Assembly (NCBI GenBank): GCA_963205185.1
Contig: CAUJHZ010000039.1
Location: forward strand, 1 to 61,942
Reading direction: 5' to 3'
DNA from: Planctomycetota bacterium
Lineage (GTDB): Bacteria; Planctomycetota; Phycisphaerae; Phycisphaerales; UBA5793
Length of the DNA: 61,942 nucleotides
Below are positions 1-8,346 of this stretch, piece by piece. The notes beneath the pieces are model-generated. The model did not search any database, had not been told where the DNA came from, and saw only the letters and a program-made list of their open reading frames with translations. A program made the translations under genes and the position numbers. The number at the start of each line of letters is the position of its first letter. Within the stretch, counting starts at the first letter, position 1.

Positions 1-393
1 GCCGGGAATGAGATCGAGACGATGAATGCCGCCATCCGCGGTCCACGCAAATGCATGAATGCGCGAGTTCTCGAGTTCAGTGGCGCGGCCGACGATGACG
101 CCGCCCGAACCGATGTCGTTCGCGAGGACCAGTTTGTATCCAGGTGGAGGCGGAATGATCTCCTGCCGCCCGTTTATCCAAACGAAGGGGGTGCTCGGCG
201 CATTGCTCGATCTACCCAAGACCCGAGCGAAGTTGTCTAGGGCACCGACGGAACTCGACAGGTCCCCTTCCAGCGGCCGGATCTCGATGACGTCATAGCC
301 GGTCACGCCCGTCGGCTGCGCCGCCGCGATGCCGGCGAGCGCGGCGAAGGACCCGCACACGATCAGCCGTCGAATCGAGTTTCGGATCGCCAT
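1..393 (-). CDS. HAF-repeat secreted protein, 3' end beyond window
   Basis: The first 131 codons of a minus-strand gene are present; it continues past base 1. The start ATG at 393 follows a good ribosome site (GGGGAGG about 8 bases upstream). Residues 1-25 look like a signal peptide (basic MAIRNSIRR, then a hydrophobic stretch ending in AAAQ). The last visible residues, HAFAWTADGGIHRLD, match the 'HAF' extracellular repeat (HAFxW..G.. DLG-type). The gene at 22570 has the same repeat style. The family is known as exported and beta-propeller-like with no assigned biochemical role. Signal peptide and repeat are seen directly; secretion is inferred. Confidence 0.75.
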   Translation of the reverse strand, partial: MAIRNSIRRLIVCGSFAALAGIAAAQPTGVTGYDVIEIRPLEGDLSSSVGALDNFARVLGRSSNAPSTPFVWINGRQEIIPPPPGYKLVLANDIGSGGVIVGRATELENSRIHAFAWTADGGIHRLDLIPG

Positions 394-663
394 GCCCCGC
401 CTCCCCTTGCGATGCGTTCACGAAAAGTCTACATCATTTTTGAACAGGCCAGCACGTCCCGCGGCACTTTGGCCTTGAGAATCTCACCCTGATCCTGGCC
501 GGCCGGCCGAATTGGAGCCGCTCGGCGCGCCATTTTGCTGCATCCTTCACCGCGCTGAGTCTGAGATCTCCGCCACGCCGCCGGCTGACGCGGCATCGAC
601 ACGACCCCGACCCGGCCTTAAGATCAGGCGGAGGCCCGACCGCTTCCTGAATGGAGTTTCAGC
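394..663. promoter_or_regulatory. Divergent intergenic region
   Basis: This gap separates the HAF-repeat gene (minus) from the response regulator (plus), so it should hold both promoters. A TAGACT hexamer on the minus strand near 450 could be a -10 box for the HAF gene, but no convincing -35 is present. Nothing else was recognised. Confidence 0.3.
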
Positions 664-1173
664 ATGGCAGCCGACGCGGCGAAACCGAGCGACACGTTGA
701 GCGATCGCCAGTGCGCGGGCTGCCGCCTGCTCATCGTCGATGACAACCCGCAGAACGTCGAACTGCTCGAAGCCTATCTCGCATCGCTCAAGTGCTGCGT
801 GAGCAGTGCCGCCGACGGCATCGAGGCCCTCGCCGCCGTGCAGCGGGAGCAGCCCGATCTCATTTTGCTCGACGTGATGATGCCGCGCATGTCGGGCTTT
901 GAAGTCTGCCAGCGGCTCAAGTCCGACCCGGCCACGCGCGACATCCCCATCCTCATGGTCACGGCGCTGAACGAAGTGGGCGACGTCGAGCGCGGCGCCG
1001 AAGCCGGCACCGACGACTTCCTTTCCAAGCCCTTCAACAAGGTGGAACTGCTCACGCGCGTCCGCTCGCTGCTGCGGCTGCGGCTGCTCAAGCGCGAACT
1101 CGACCAGCAGATGGGCCGCAGCGACGTCGATCGGCGATCCGATCTCGATCAGCAGACGAGCCCGGGGTTCTGA
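664..1173 (+). CDS. Single-domain response regulator (CheY-like)
   Basis: A 169-residue protein made of one receiver domain (about residues 20-140) with a short polar tail and no output domain. The acidic pocket is D26-D27, the phospho-acceptor is D70 in LILLDVMMP, T100 follows in MVTAL, and K122 sits in LSKPF, so the phosphorylation machinery is intact. The sequence is close to receiver domains of PleD/DivK-type regulators. No kinase gene is adjacent; orphan kinases lie at 28879 and 40941. A GGAG motif 8 bases before the ATG supports the start. A phosphorelay or scaffold role is inference. Confidence 0.9.
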   Translation: MAADAAKPSDTLSDRQCAGCRLLIVDDNPQNVELLEAYLASLKCCVSSAADGIEALAAVQREQPDLILLDVMMPRMSGFEVCQRLKSDPATRDIPILMVTALNEVGDVERGAEAGTDDFLSKPFNKVELLTRVRSLLRLRLLKRELDQQMGRSDVDRRSDLDQQTSPGF

Positions 1174-1187
1174 ATCGCGAGTCGGCT

Positions 1188-1349
1188 TCAGCGGTCTCTG
1201 CGGCGACGGCGCGGCGGCGACTGATCCGCGCGCGATTCGCTCGGGATGGACGCGGGTTGCGGTCGCTGGGCCGCCTGGGCGTCGCGATTCAACGCGTTGA
1301 GTTTCATCACGATGCGGCGGAAGTTCTGTTCGAATCGGACCTGGTCCAT
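1188..1349 (-). CDS. Small hypothetical protein (53 aa)
   Basis: A short ORF beginning MDQVRFEQNFRRIVMKLNALN and ending in a very basic, arginine-rich tail. The start is chosen at 1349 because GGGGAG lies just upstream; longer readings run into low-complexity sequence. An overlapping frame (1307-1582) encodes a possible hydrophobic segment, and the two cannot be separated by inspection. No family is recognised. It lies in the gap between the response regulator and the NPCBM-like gene. Confidence 0.35.
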   Translation of the reverse strand: MDQVRFEQNFRRIVMKLNALNRDAQAAQRPQPASIPSESRADQSPPRRRRRDR

Positions 1350-1603
1350 GGCCGCTCCCCTGCTCGCCGAGTTCTCCGAATGAGAGGGAGCAAGCAGCGC
1401 GCCGCCAGCGACGCAATCGCCCACACCGATAAACCCAGCCGCGGCGCTGCCGTCCGCGGCGTGAACGCGGCCGCGCAGAGCCTGGTCTGATAGCGCAGCC
1501 GGCGGCGGCGCCGGATGTTGCCGCGCGGGCACAACCGCGCCGTCGGGCGAAGAAACATGGCGCCAACTACCCAGTTTACCAAAAAGACGCCAGGTGCCTT
1601 TTC

Positions 1604-2800
1604 TTAGTCGAAGAGCAGCATGGGGCGCTGGAGGAGGATGACATCCTGAATCGGACCGCGCCGGCCTTCATCGATGCGAATCGTCAGCGTCGAAGCCCCG
1701 TTCAGCGGCACATCAATCTCCCGCCGCGATCGCCCGGCTCCGTCCATCTCTTCGTCGAACTCGACTTGACCGTCTACGAGCACCACCAGCTGAAGATCAG
1801 CCCAGTCGGCCGCGAAGCGCGGCACGATCGCCGTCGTCACCAGCCGCCCCGCGCCGGGCGGCAGTTCATACTCCACCACGACCGGCCCGCGCATCTGCAC
1901 ATCCGAAAGCCCCACGGCCCGCCCCGGATCCACCACCACCGGCGCCTCGACCACGCTGAGCCACTTCGAGTCGTGGCTGATGGCCGGGCGCAGCTCCGCC
2001 AGCGGCATGACGCGCTCGGCCGCGAAGTTGATGCCCCGCAGCATCTCCGGCTCCACGCTGCACTGGCGCGATTCGGCGGCGGTCGTGAACTGAAACGACG
2101 CCGGCGACCAGCGGCACTGCGTGATGCTCAGCACGCTGCCATCGGCCAGCCAGATCATCGTGCCACTGGCCCGCTCAGGCGGGTTGACCAGCGCCAGCGA
2201 CGCGACCTGCGCCAGAGGGAGGCGCGTCACCTCGCTCGCTCCCGCCACTTCGAACTCAACCTGCTCATCGATCGCCACCAGCAGGCCGGAGAGCACATCG
2301 CCGTTGGCGAGCACGAGGCGATCCTCTGCGGCGTTGGCGTCGAGTTTCGGCATTGGCGCTTCGGCCAGCAGACGGGCCCGCAGCACGCGCTCCAGCGGCG
2401 CAGAAAGCACGCCGACGCGATCGATCTTCCAGTCCAGATGATCCGGCAGCGACTCGGGCGCCGGCGCGCCGACCCACCGCTGCCCGTCGGCCAGTTCCAG
2501 AACGCGGTCATCCGCCGCGAAGCGACTGGCATCGACCGCATCGGTTTTCATCAGCACCAGCAGATCGCTCACCGGACGGCGATCGATCAGCCCCGAGCGC
2601 AGACATTCCACCCAGCCGTCTTCGATACCGACCAGATCGACGACCTCAGCCCGCAGCTCGCGGTCGATGAGCAGAAAGGGCGAGCCCGATTGCGCCTGCG
2701 CGGCCGAGAGCGGCAGTGACCACCAGGCCGCGGCCGCGAGTGCGCAGCAGGTCGCGCGCCGCCTGATATCACCACGGGTTTTCCGGCTTGCGCTTCGCAT
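1604..2800 (-). CDS. Secreted NPCBM-domain-like protein
   Basis: A 398-residue protein starting MRSASRKTRGDIRRR with a clear signal peptide (hydrophobic core, then AQAQSG). The middle holds short beta-rich segments with repeated 'LANGDVLSG'-type turns, as in planctomycete proteins that store a nucleotide- or rule-like string. The last 120 residues (ADWADLQLVVLVDGQVEFDEE ... LTIRIDEG) resemble the NPCBM/NEW2 putative carbohydrate-binding module. It starts 24 bases after the stop of the toroid protein, so it is the last gene of the MoxR operon. The domain call rests on pattern only; ligand unknown. Upstream in-frame starts exist but would add a non-signal-like leader. Confidence 0.65.
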   Translation of the reverse strand: MRSASRKTRGDIRRRATCCALAAAAWWSLPLSAAQAQSGSPFLLIDRELRAEVVDLVGIEDGWVECLRSGLIDRRPVSDLLVLMKTDAVDASRFAADDRVLELADGQRWVGAPAPESLPDHLDWKIDRVGVLSAPLERVLRARLLAEAPMPKLDANAAEDRLVLANGDVLSGLLVAIDEQVEFEVAGASEVTRLPLAQVASLALVNPPERASGTMIWLADGSVLSITQCRWSPASFQFTTAAESRQCSVEPEMLRGINFAAERVMPLAELRPAISHDSKWLSVVEAPVVVDPGRAVGLSDVQMRGPVVVEYELPPGAGRLVTTAIVPRFAADWADLQLVVLVDGQVEFDEEMDGAGRSRREIDVPLNGASTLTIRIDEGRRGPIQDVILLQRPMLLFD

Positions 2801-2823
2801 GACTGAATGTACGCCCACCGTGC

Positions 2824-3912
2824 TCACTTCTGGAAGATCGGCAGATAGCGCTTGGGCATCTGCAGAACGATGAGGGCCATGGCCGTGGCGTAGGGCCCGC
2901 CGGCGTTGGGATCGCTCCACGAGCCGCTGGTGGAGTCCTGCCGCGCGATGATTTCATCGCGGGCTTCGGGCCACCACTTCGCCCAGTGCTCGCCGCCGGC
3001 CAGGTACATCGCCTGCGCCGTGTAGTAGATGCCGTAGAAGTAGTGCGCCTGCTGGCGCGACCGGCCGGGCGGCGCGTTGTCGTGCAGGTACTGCAGCGCC
3101 TTTTCGAGCGACTCGTCTTCGTAGATGCCGGCGTAGTTCAGGCTCGCGATGCCCGCCGCCGAGCGCGGCCACGCGGAAGCGCCGGGCACTGACATGTACC
3201 GGAAGCCGCCATCGGGATTCTGGCACAGCCGAACGTACTCCACGGCGCGGTCGATCGTCTCCTTGGGCACCTTGATGCCCGCGTTGCGCGCCGAGCGCAG
3301 GGCCATGATCTGGCAGATCGTCACCGACACGTCGGCGTCTTCGGGCAGCGGGTTGTAGCGCCAGCCGCCTTCGGGATTCTGGCAGTTGACAATGAGGCGC
3401 ACGGCCTTGACGAGCGACTCGCGCAGGCGCGCATCATCTTCAACCGCGCCCATGCCGTAGATCTCACCCAGAAACAGAGTGGCAAAGCCGTGGCCGTACA
3501 TCGGCCCGTGCGATTCGCCGCCGACGATCAGGCCGGTCTCGGTGCAGTTGCTCAGGACGTAATCGAGCGCCTTTTGCACCTGCGGGCCGTACTTGCCGCG
3601 TCCGGGCAGATGGCCGTCGGACATGAACGCCAGCGCGCACAGCCCGGTGATGCCGACATTCTTGCTGAAGCGGTTGTCCGGGCCGAAGGAGCCGTCGGCG
3701 TTCTGCTGCGAGGCAAGACACTCGAGGCCGAGGCGCACCGACTCATACAGGCGCTCGTTCATCTCCGGCTCGGTCAGGAGCGGCGCGTTGGCGGCGCCGC
3801 CATCGACGGGAGGCGCGGATTGATCCATGCGCACGCCCGCGCCGGCCAGCAGCGCGGCCGAAGTGAGTGCCGCCGCCGGGCCGGCGAGTCGGTTCATCGC
3901 CGCGCGCCTCAT
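2824..3912 (-). CDS. Prenyltransferase/squalene-cyclase-repeat toroid protein
   Basis: A 362-residue exported protein with an N-terminal hydrophobic segment (LAGPAAALTSAALLAGAGV), followed by repeated QN-DG-F/W motifs (QNADGSFG, QNPEGGWRY, QNPDGGFRY) at spacings typical of alpha/alpha-toroid terpene-cyclase folds. The DxDD acid motif of squalene-hopene cyclases is absent, so cyclase chemistry is unlikely; a binding or scaffold role is inferred. The start ATG overlaps the stop of the upstream gene by four bases (ATGA), indicating translational coupling. Such toroid proteins commonly accompany MoxR/DUF58 clusters in planctomycetes. A second toroid protein is encoded at 24006. Confidence 0.85.
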   Translation of the reverse strand: MRRAAMNRLAGPAAALTSAALLAGAGVRMDQSAPPVDGGAANAPLLTEPEMNERLYESVRLGLECLASQQNADGSFGPDNRFSKNVGITGLCALAFMSDGHLPGRGKYGPQVQKALDYVLSNCTETGLIVGGESHGPMYGHGFATLFLGEIYGMGAVEDDARLRESLVKAVRLIVNCQNPEGGWRYNPLPEDADVSVTICQIMALRSARNAGIKVPKETIDRAVEYVRLCQNPDGGFRYMSVPGASAWPRSAAGIASLNYAGIYEDESLEKALQYLHDNAPPGRSRQQAHYFYGIYYTAQAMYLAGGEHWAKWWPEARDEIIARQDSTSGSWSDPNAGGPYATAMALIVLQMPKRYLPIFQK

Positions 3913-4634
3913 GGCTGGGACTCCTCGGCGAGTCGCTGGTAGTAGATTTCGGTCAAGCGCTGGTACAGCCGCGCTGCCGCGTCGCCCCGACCCTGGCGCA
4001 GCAGGTCGCGCACGCGCGGCGGGAGGTTGCCCCACTCGCTGCGCGTCTCATCGATGGCCCCGTCGAGATTCCGCTGCTGCAGGGCCATGTTGTGATCGCC
4101 GACCTCGCTCGTGTTCGACGGGCCGGACGGGTTGGTCGGCTGGCTCTCCTGCTGCTGCGGCGCCTGCTGCTGCTGGTTCTGCTGGTTCTGCGGCTGATTC
4201 TGCTGCTGGCTCTGCTGCTGGGCCTGGGCGATGAGCGTGTCGAGCTTGAGCATCGCCTGCTCCTGGTAGCGCTGCGTCGCCAGCCCCGCGCTGCGCTCGT
4301 CGAGCAGAAGCGCTGCCGACTTGCCCATGCTTTCCACAGCCTCGAGGAACGTAACCGCAATGTCCACGCCCGCGGCGGCCTGCTCCTGCCCCGTCAGCTT
4401 CTCGATGATCTCGGAAGGCTCCTGCTCCTCCGCCGGCTTGTCCTTCTTCAAGCCGAGCAGTTCATCGAGCGTCGGCGGGGCCGGCGTCTTGTCCGCTTGC
4501 TTCGAAGCCGCCGGCGGCGCGGGATTCTCCTTCGGCGGCTGCTGCGGATCCTGCGCTGCGGCGGCGGTCAGGATGACGGCGCCGAGCGCGGCCATCGCCA
4601 GGTTGCGCGCGAAAATGTTGCTGATCGAACTCAT
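3909..4634 (-). CDS. Exported glutamine-rich protein
   Basis: A 241-residue protein with a signal peptide (ending AAAAQD), a proline/lysine-rich linker, a helical middle, a long Gln/Asn-rich low-complexity tract (about residues 138-165), and a compact helical C-terminus ending in WGNLPPRVRDLLRQGRGDAA...YYQRLAE. That C-terminal pattern recurs in planctomycete proteins next to DUF4175 genes. ATGA overlaps couple it to both neighbours. No enzymatic motif is visible. It may be a periplasmic adaptor of the 1171-residue membrane protein encoded just upstream; this is inference from coupling. Confidence 0.75.
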   Translation of the reverse strand: MSSISNIFARNLAMAALGAVILTAAAAQDPQQPPKENPAPPAASKQADKTPAPPTLDELLGLKKDKPAEEQEPSEIIEKLTGQEQAAAGVDIAVTFLEAVESMGKSAALLLDERSAGLATQRYQEQAMLKLDTLIAQAQQQSQQQNQPQNQQNQQQQAPQQQESQPTNPSGPSNTSEVGDHNMALQQRNLDGAIDETRSEWGNLPPRVRDLLRQGRGDAAARLYQRLTEIYYQRLAEESQP

Positions 4635-7600
4635 TGCTGGGGCTCCTCGGGTTCGCCGGGCCGCTCGGGGGCGTCGGAGTTGGGCATGCCATTGCCCTGC
4701 TGCATCATTTCAATCAGCCGCTCGGCGAGGTCGGTCAGTTCCTTCTGCGCGGCGCCGAGTTCATCCAGGCGCGTCGAGCGAGCCGCGTCATCGAGTGACT
4801 GGCCCGATTCATCGAGCAGGCGCGTCGAGCGGTAGACCGACTCCTGCAGGCCGCGCAGCAGTTTCAATTGCGCGATGGGCGGCACGAGCTGTTGTTGGCC
4901 TCCTCCCCCGCCACCTCCGCCGCCACCCTGCTGCGAATCGCCCGGCTCTTCGAACTCGCGATTCGATTGCGAGTCCTGCAGCGCCGTCGCCAGCGCGAGG
5001 AAGCGGTCGGCGATGTCCTGCTGGCGCATCAGCGCCGCCGGACCCACCCGGGCGTTGCGCAGATCTTCCACAACTTGCCCCGCGAGCGCGTGAATCTGCG
5101 CGTGGCTTGCTTCAAAGACGAACGACTCGGCGAGTTCCTGCGTCTGCTCAAACAGGTCGTGCGCGTCGGTGCGAATGAGCGCCTCCTCGTTGCCCAGTTG
5201 CCGCGCCTGCACGCGCTGTCGGCGATCGAGATCGGCGCCGGCGATCGCCTGGGTCTGCGCCTTCAGCCCGACCTGCCGCTCGTGCAGGTCGAGGTAGGCG
5301 CGGATGAGTTCCTGCTTGCGGCGCTGCTGCTCCTGCTGCTGCAGCTTTTCCTGCATCTTGGCCGCGAGGTCCCGCGCTTCCTTGAGGCGGGCGAGGCTTT
5401 CCTCCTCGCTCTGCCGCGCGCTGGTGGCGTCGATGGAGGCGGCGCGCAGCGCGGTGATGGCCGCCTCCTGCGAGCCCGCTGCCGCTTCGATGAGCCGGGC
5501 AATCTCCGCCAGGTCACGCCCGCCCTCCACGGCGAGGTCGAGCACGGCGTAGGTGTTGCGGCTCAACTGGAGCATGGCGCTATCCAGGCCGCCGTACTGG
5601 CCCTCGGCTCCGAGCAGCGCCGCCAGTTGCGCTTCCTGCGCTGCAATGAGCGCATCGAGCGACTGGAGCAGGCTCTCGATCTGCCGCGCCAGCCGCTGGG
5701 CCCGGGCCCGCTCGGTCTTCTCGAGCTGGTCGAGCATGTTCTGCAGCGCCGCCATGGCCTGCTGCTGCTGTTCGGAAGCGCGCTGGCCCTGATTCTGCTG
5801 CAACTGCTCGGCTGCTTCATCCATCTTCTGCTCGAGTTGCTGCTGCTGCGCCTGGCTCGCCGCCTCGTCCATGGACTGCGACAGATCAGGATCGGTTTCG
5901 CGGATCTGGTCGGCCCGATTGCGCAGGTCATCGACGAGTTCCTGCGCCCTCCGGGCCAGGTCATCCTGCTGGCGGGCGAGTTCGTTGAGTGATCGGCGCT
6001 CCTCCTCGGTGAGTTGCGACGGGTCCTGTCCGCGCGTGCGGTCGGTCGTCTGCCGCGCCTCCTGTTCGAGCGCGCGCTGGTCGTTGAGCAGCTGCTCGAC
6101 CTGCCGCCGCATGACCCACGAGTCCTGCCCGCGGTCGAGCATTTCGATCAGCGCTGCCAGTTCATCTGAGACGCGCCGCTGCGCGGCCTGGCGCTCTTCA
6201 CTGTGCTGCTGCGCCTCCTGCTCGTTCTCCGGTGGATTCTGCTGCGCCTCGGCGAGCGACTCGGATGCCGCATTGGAGGCCTGGCCGGCCTGTTCGAGCG
6301 CCTCGGCCGCCTCGGCGAGCAGTTCTTCGATTCCGCGATCGCCCAGCCGGTTGTCGCGCACGCGATCGGTGATCTGGCTGAGCGATTCGCGCTGCCGCTC
6401 GATCTGCTGGCCGATGCGCGACTGGTCGCGCAGGTCGCCGGGCCGGCTCTGGCCCTTGTCGAGCCGCTCGCGCAGGTCGCTCTGCTCCTGCTCGATGCGG
6501 ATCGCGCTGTCGCGCACGGCTGACAGGTTCTGGTAGACCTGCTCGACGAACTCCGCCTCGCTGATGATGCGCAGCCGGCGCGGCGAAGACTGCACCTGCC
6601 CGTGCGTCGCGCCTTCGAAGGCATAGGTGTCGTTCGCCACGGCCACGAGCGTGATGGTGTCGCCCGGCTCGACCTCCAGCATCGAAAAGTCGAGCGTCTG
6701 ATCGAGCTGCACCTGCGTTCCCTCGCCGCGCTGCGACATCATGACGCGCGGCTCGCCGTCATTCACCGCCGCCTGCAGCGCCAGTGTATCGACGAGCACA
6801 TCATCGCGCGACTCGGCCTTGAGCGGCACATACGCCTGGGGCAGGCACGTGCGATCCGTAGCCGGGTCGATGATCGTCGCCGTGGGCGGCGCATCGGGCC
6901 GGACCTCGATCCGATATGCCACGTCGTCCGGGCCTGCCAGGCCGTATTCATCCACAGGAACCGGCTGCAGTCGCGTCGTCGAGCCCAGTGTCCAGGTGAT
7001 CGTCCATTCCGACGCCCGCCCGTCGTCATCAACGGCAGCGAGCAGTTCGGCGTCGTCGCCGACGTAGCGCTCCTCTGACTCGTCCACGCGCCAGTTGAGC
7101 AGACCCTTCCACGCATCGCTGCCCACATCGGTGGGCAGAGGCTTGTTAAACGACAGCGCCAGCGAAGCGCGCGAGCCGGCCAGCGCCGGCGGGCTCAGCG
7201 CCGCCCGCTCATCCGTGCCCGGACCGAGATCGACCGTCGCCTGGTCAATCACGCTCGCCGCGTAGGCCGGCGGCGTAACAAGCAGTTCAGCGCGCTCGAT
7301 GCGCGGCGGCGGGACGAGGCGGATCGACTCGACGGGCGTCTCGTCATCCTGCGTCGAGAATCGAATCTCGATCGAATCGGCGCTGGGCTCGATGAGGCGC
7401 TCGAAGAGATCATCCTGCTGCCGGGTGAGCACAACCTGCTCCCACGCGCCCGTTTCCCCCTCGCGCACGAGGCGGTAGTGAGCCATGACGCGCATGTCCT
7501 CGCTCAGGCCGCGCGTGACGCGGGCCCTCAGCGGCAGCGCCTTGCCCAGCGGATGCACGTTGCCGGCCATGGCGGACTCGACGCCGGTGCGCTTGAGCCA

Positions 7601-8146
7601 GCGCGTATCGCCCAGCGGGTTGAACCAGCGCTGCGCGGCGATCGACGCCGAACCCGGCATCGTGATGCACAGTACCAGTGCGAGCCCGGCGGCGAGCGCG
7701 AACACGCTCAGATCGCTCAGCGTGCGCTTCGGCGCCACGAGCGAACGCAGATTCTCCCGGCCGACGCGCTGCTGCGCCTCGGAAACGGCCTGGGCCGCCA
7801 GGGCGGACTGCTCTGCTTCGTGGCCGAGAATGAAATCGACACCCGAGGCGAGGTGGCCGCGCAGCGACGGCACCGAGCGCTCAAAGCGCAGGGCCATGTC
7901 AGTCAGACTTGGTCGGAAGCGAACCGCCGGGGCGATGTACCGCCACAGGGCGGCGAGGATGGAGATGGCCGCCGCGATATCCAGCCCGAGCCGCGCCGGG
8001 CCGGGCAGGCGGAAGACGTAGTCGAACACGACCAGCGCCAGGGCAATGCCGATGACCCACGCCGCAAGCACCGCCGTCCGCTGAGCCAGCAGCATGAGCC
8101 GCGCGCGGCGGCGAATCGATTCGATTTCCCTGAGCACGTCGTGCAT
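4631..8146 (-). CDS. DUF4175-family membrane/coiled-coil protein
   Basis: A 1171-residue protein. Two N-terminal membrane segments (about residues 20-45 and 55-75) are followed by a helix, a third segment near residue 150, a beta-rich extracytoplasmic region (residues 180-500), and a very long Gln/Glu/Arg-rich coiled coil. A glycine run lies near residue 1110. ATG 8146 is preferred over an in-frame TTG at 8173 because GGGAG stands 8 bases before it. The family is typical of planctomycete MoxR clusters; function unknown. Its ATGA stop overlaps the Q-rich gene. Unlike the other junctions, about 200 bases separate it from the VWA gene, so a second promoter is likely (a TATAGG hexamer lies near 8216 on the minus strand). 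Confidence 0.85.
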   Translation of the reverse strand: MHDVLREIESIRRRARLMLLAQRTAVLAAWVIGIALALVVFDYVFRLPGPARLGLDIAAAISILAALWRYIAPAVRFRPSLTDMALRFERSVPSLRGHLASGVDFILGHEAEQSALAAQAVSEAQQRVGRENLRSLVAPKRTLSDLSVFALAAGLALVLCITMPGSASIAAQRWFNPLGDTRWLKRTGVESAMAGNVHPLGKALPLRARVTRGLSEDMRVMAHYRLVREGETGAWEQVVLTRQQDDLFERLIEPSADSIEIRFSTQDDETPVESIRLVPPPRIERAELLVTPPAYAASVIDQATVDLGPGTDERAALSPPALAGSRASLALSFNKPLPTDVGSDAWKGLLNWRVDESEERYVGDDAELLAAVDDDGRASEWTITWTLGSTTRLQPVPVDEYGLAGPDDVAYRIEVRPDAPPTATIIDPATDRTCLPQAYVPLKAESRDDVLVDTLALQAAVNDGEPRVMMSQRGEGTQVQLDQTLDFSMLEVEPGDTITLVAVANDTYAFEGATHGQVQSSPRRLRIISEAEFVEQVYQNLSAVRDSAIRIEQEQSDLRERLDKGQSRPGDLRDQSRIGQQIERQRESLSQITDRVRDNRLGDRGIEELLAEAAEALEQAGQASNAASESLAEAQQNPPENEQEAQQHSEERQAAQRRVSDELAALIEMLDRGQDSWVMRRQVEQLLNDQRALEQEARQTTDRTRGQDPSQLTEEERRSLNELARQQDDLARRAQELVDDLRNRADQIRETDPDLSQSMDEAASQAQQQQLEQKMDEAAEQLQQNQGQRASEQQQQAMAALQNMLDQLEKTERARAQRLARQIESLLQSLDALIAAQEAQLAALLGAEGQYGGLDSAMLQLSRNTYAVLDLAVEGGRDLAEIARLIEAAAGSQEAAITALRAASIDATSARQSEEESLARLKEARDLAAKMQEKLQQQEQQRRKQELIRAYLDLHERQVGLKAQTQAIAGADLDRRQRVQARQLGNEEALIRTDAHDLFEQTQELAESFVFEASHAQIHALAGQVVEDLRNARVGPAALMRQQDIADRFLALATALQDSQSNREFEEPGDSQQGGGGGGGGGGQQQLVPPIAQLKLLRGLQESVYRSTRLLDESGQSLDDAARSTRLDELGAAQKELTDLAERLIEMMQQGNGMPNSDAPERPGEPEEPQQ

Positions 8147-8346
8147 CACTGGCGACTCCCGCAATCCGCTCAATGGTACGGCCGGGAGGGCGAACCCGTT
8201 CCGTTCCCCCTCCTATAACATCGGCCCAAGGCCGCGTTGCGTTGGCAAATGTGCGGCTTACCCGCAAGGAACTTCCCTACCGGACGCTCCGGCCTGCACG
8301 ATCCGCCTGCTTTCGAGGTCGCGCGGTCCAGACGGCGCCGCGGACA

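Noticed and set aside
1307-1582. 91-codon minus-strand frame with a hydrophobic stretch
   Set aside because: Overlaps a better-supported small ORF, has no family likeness and is mostly low-complexity.
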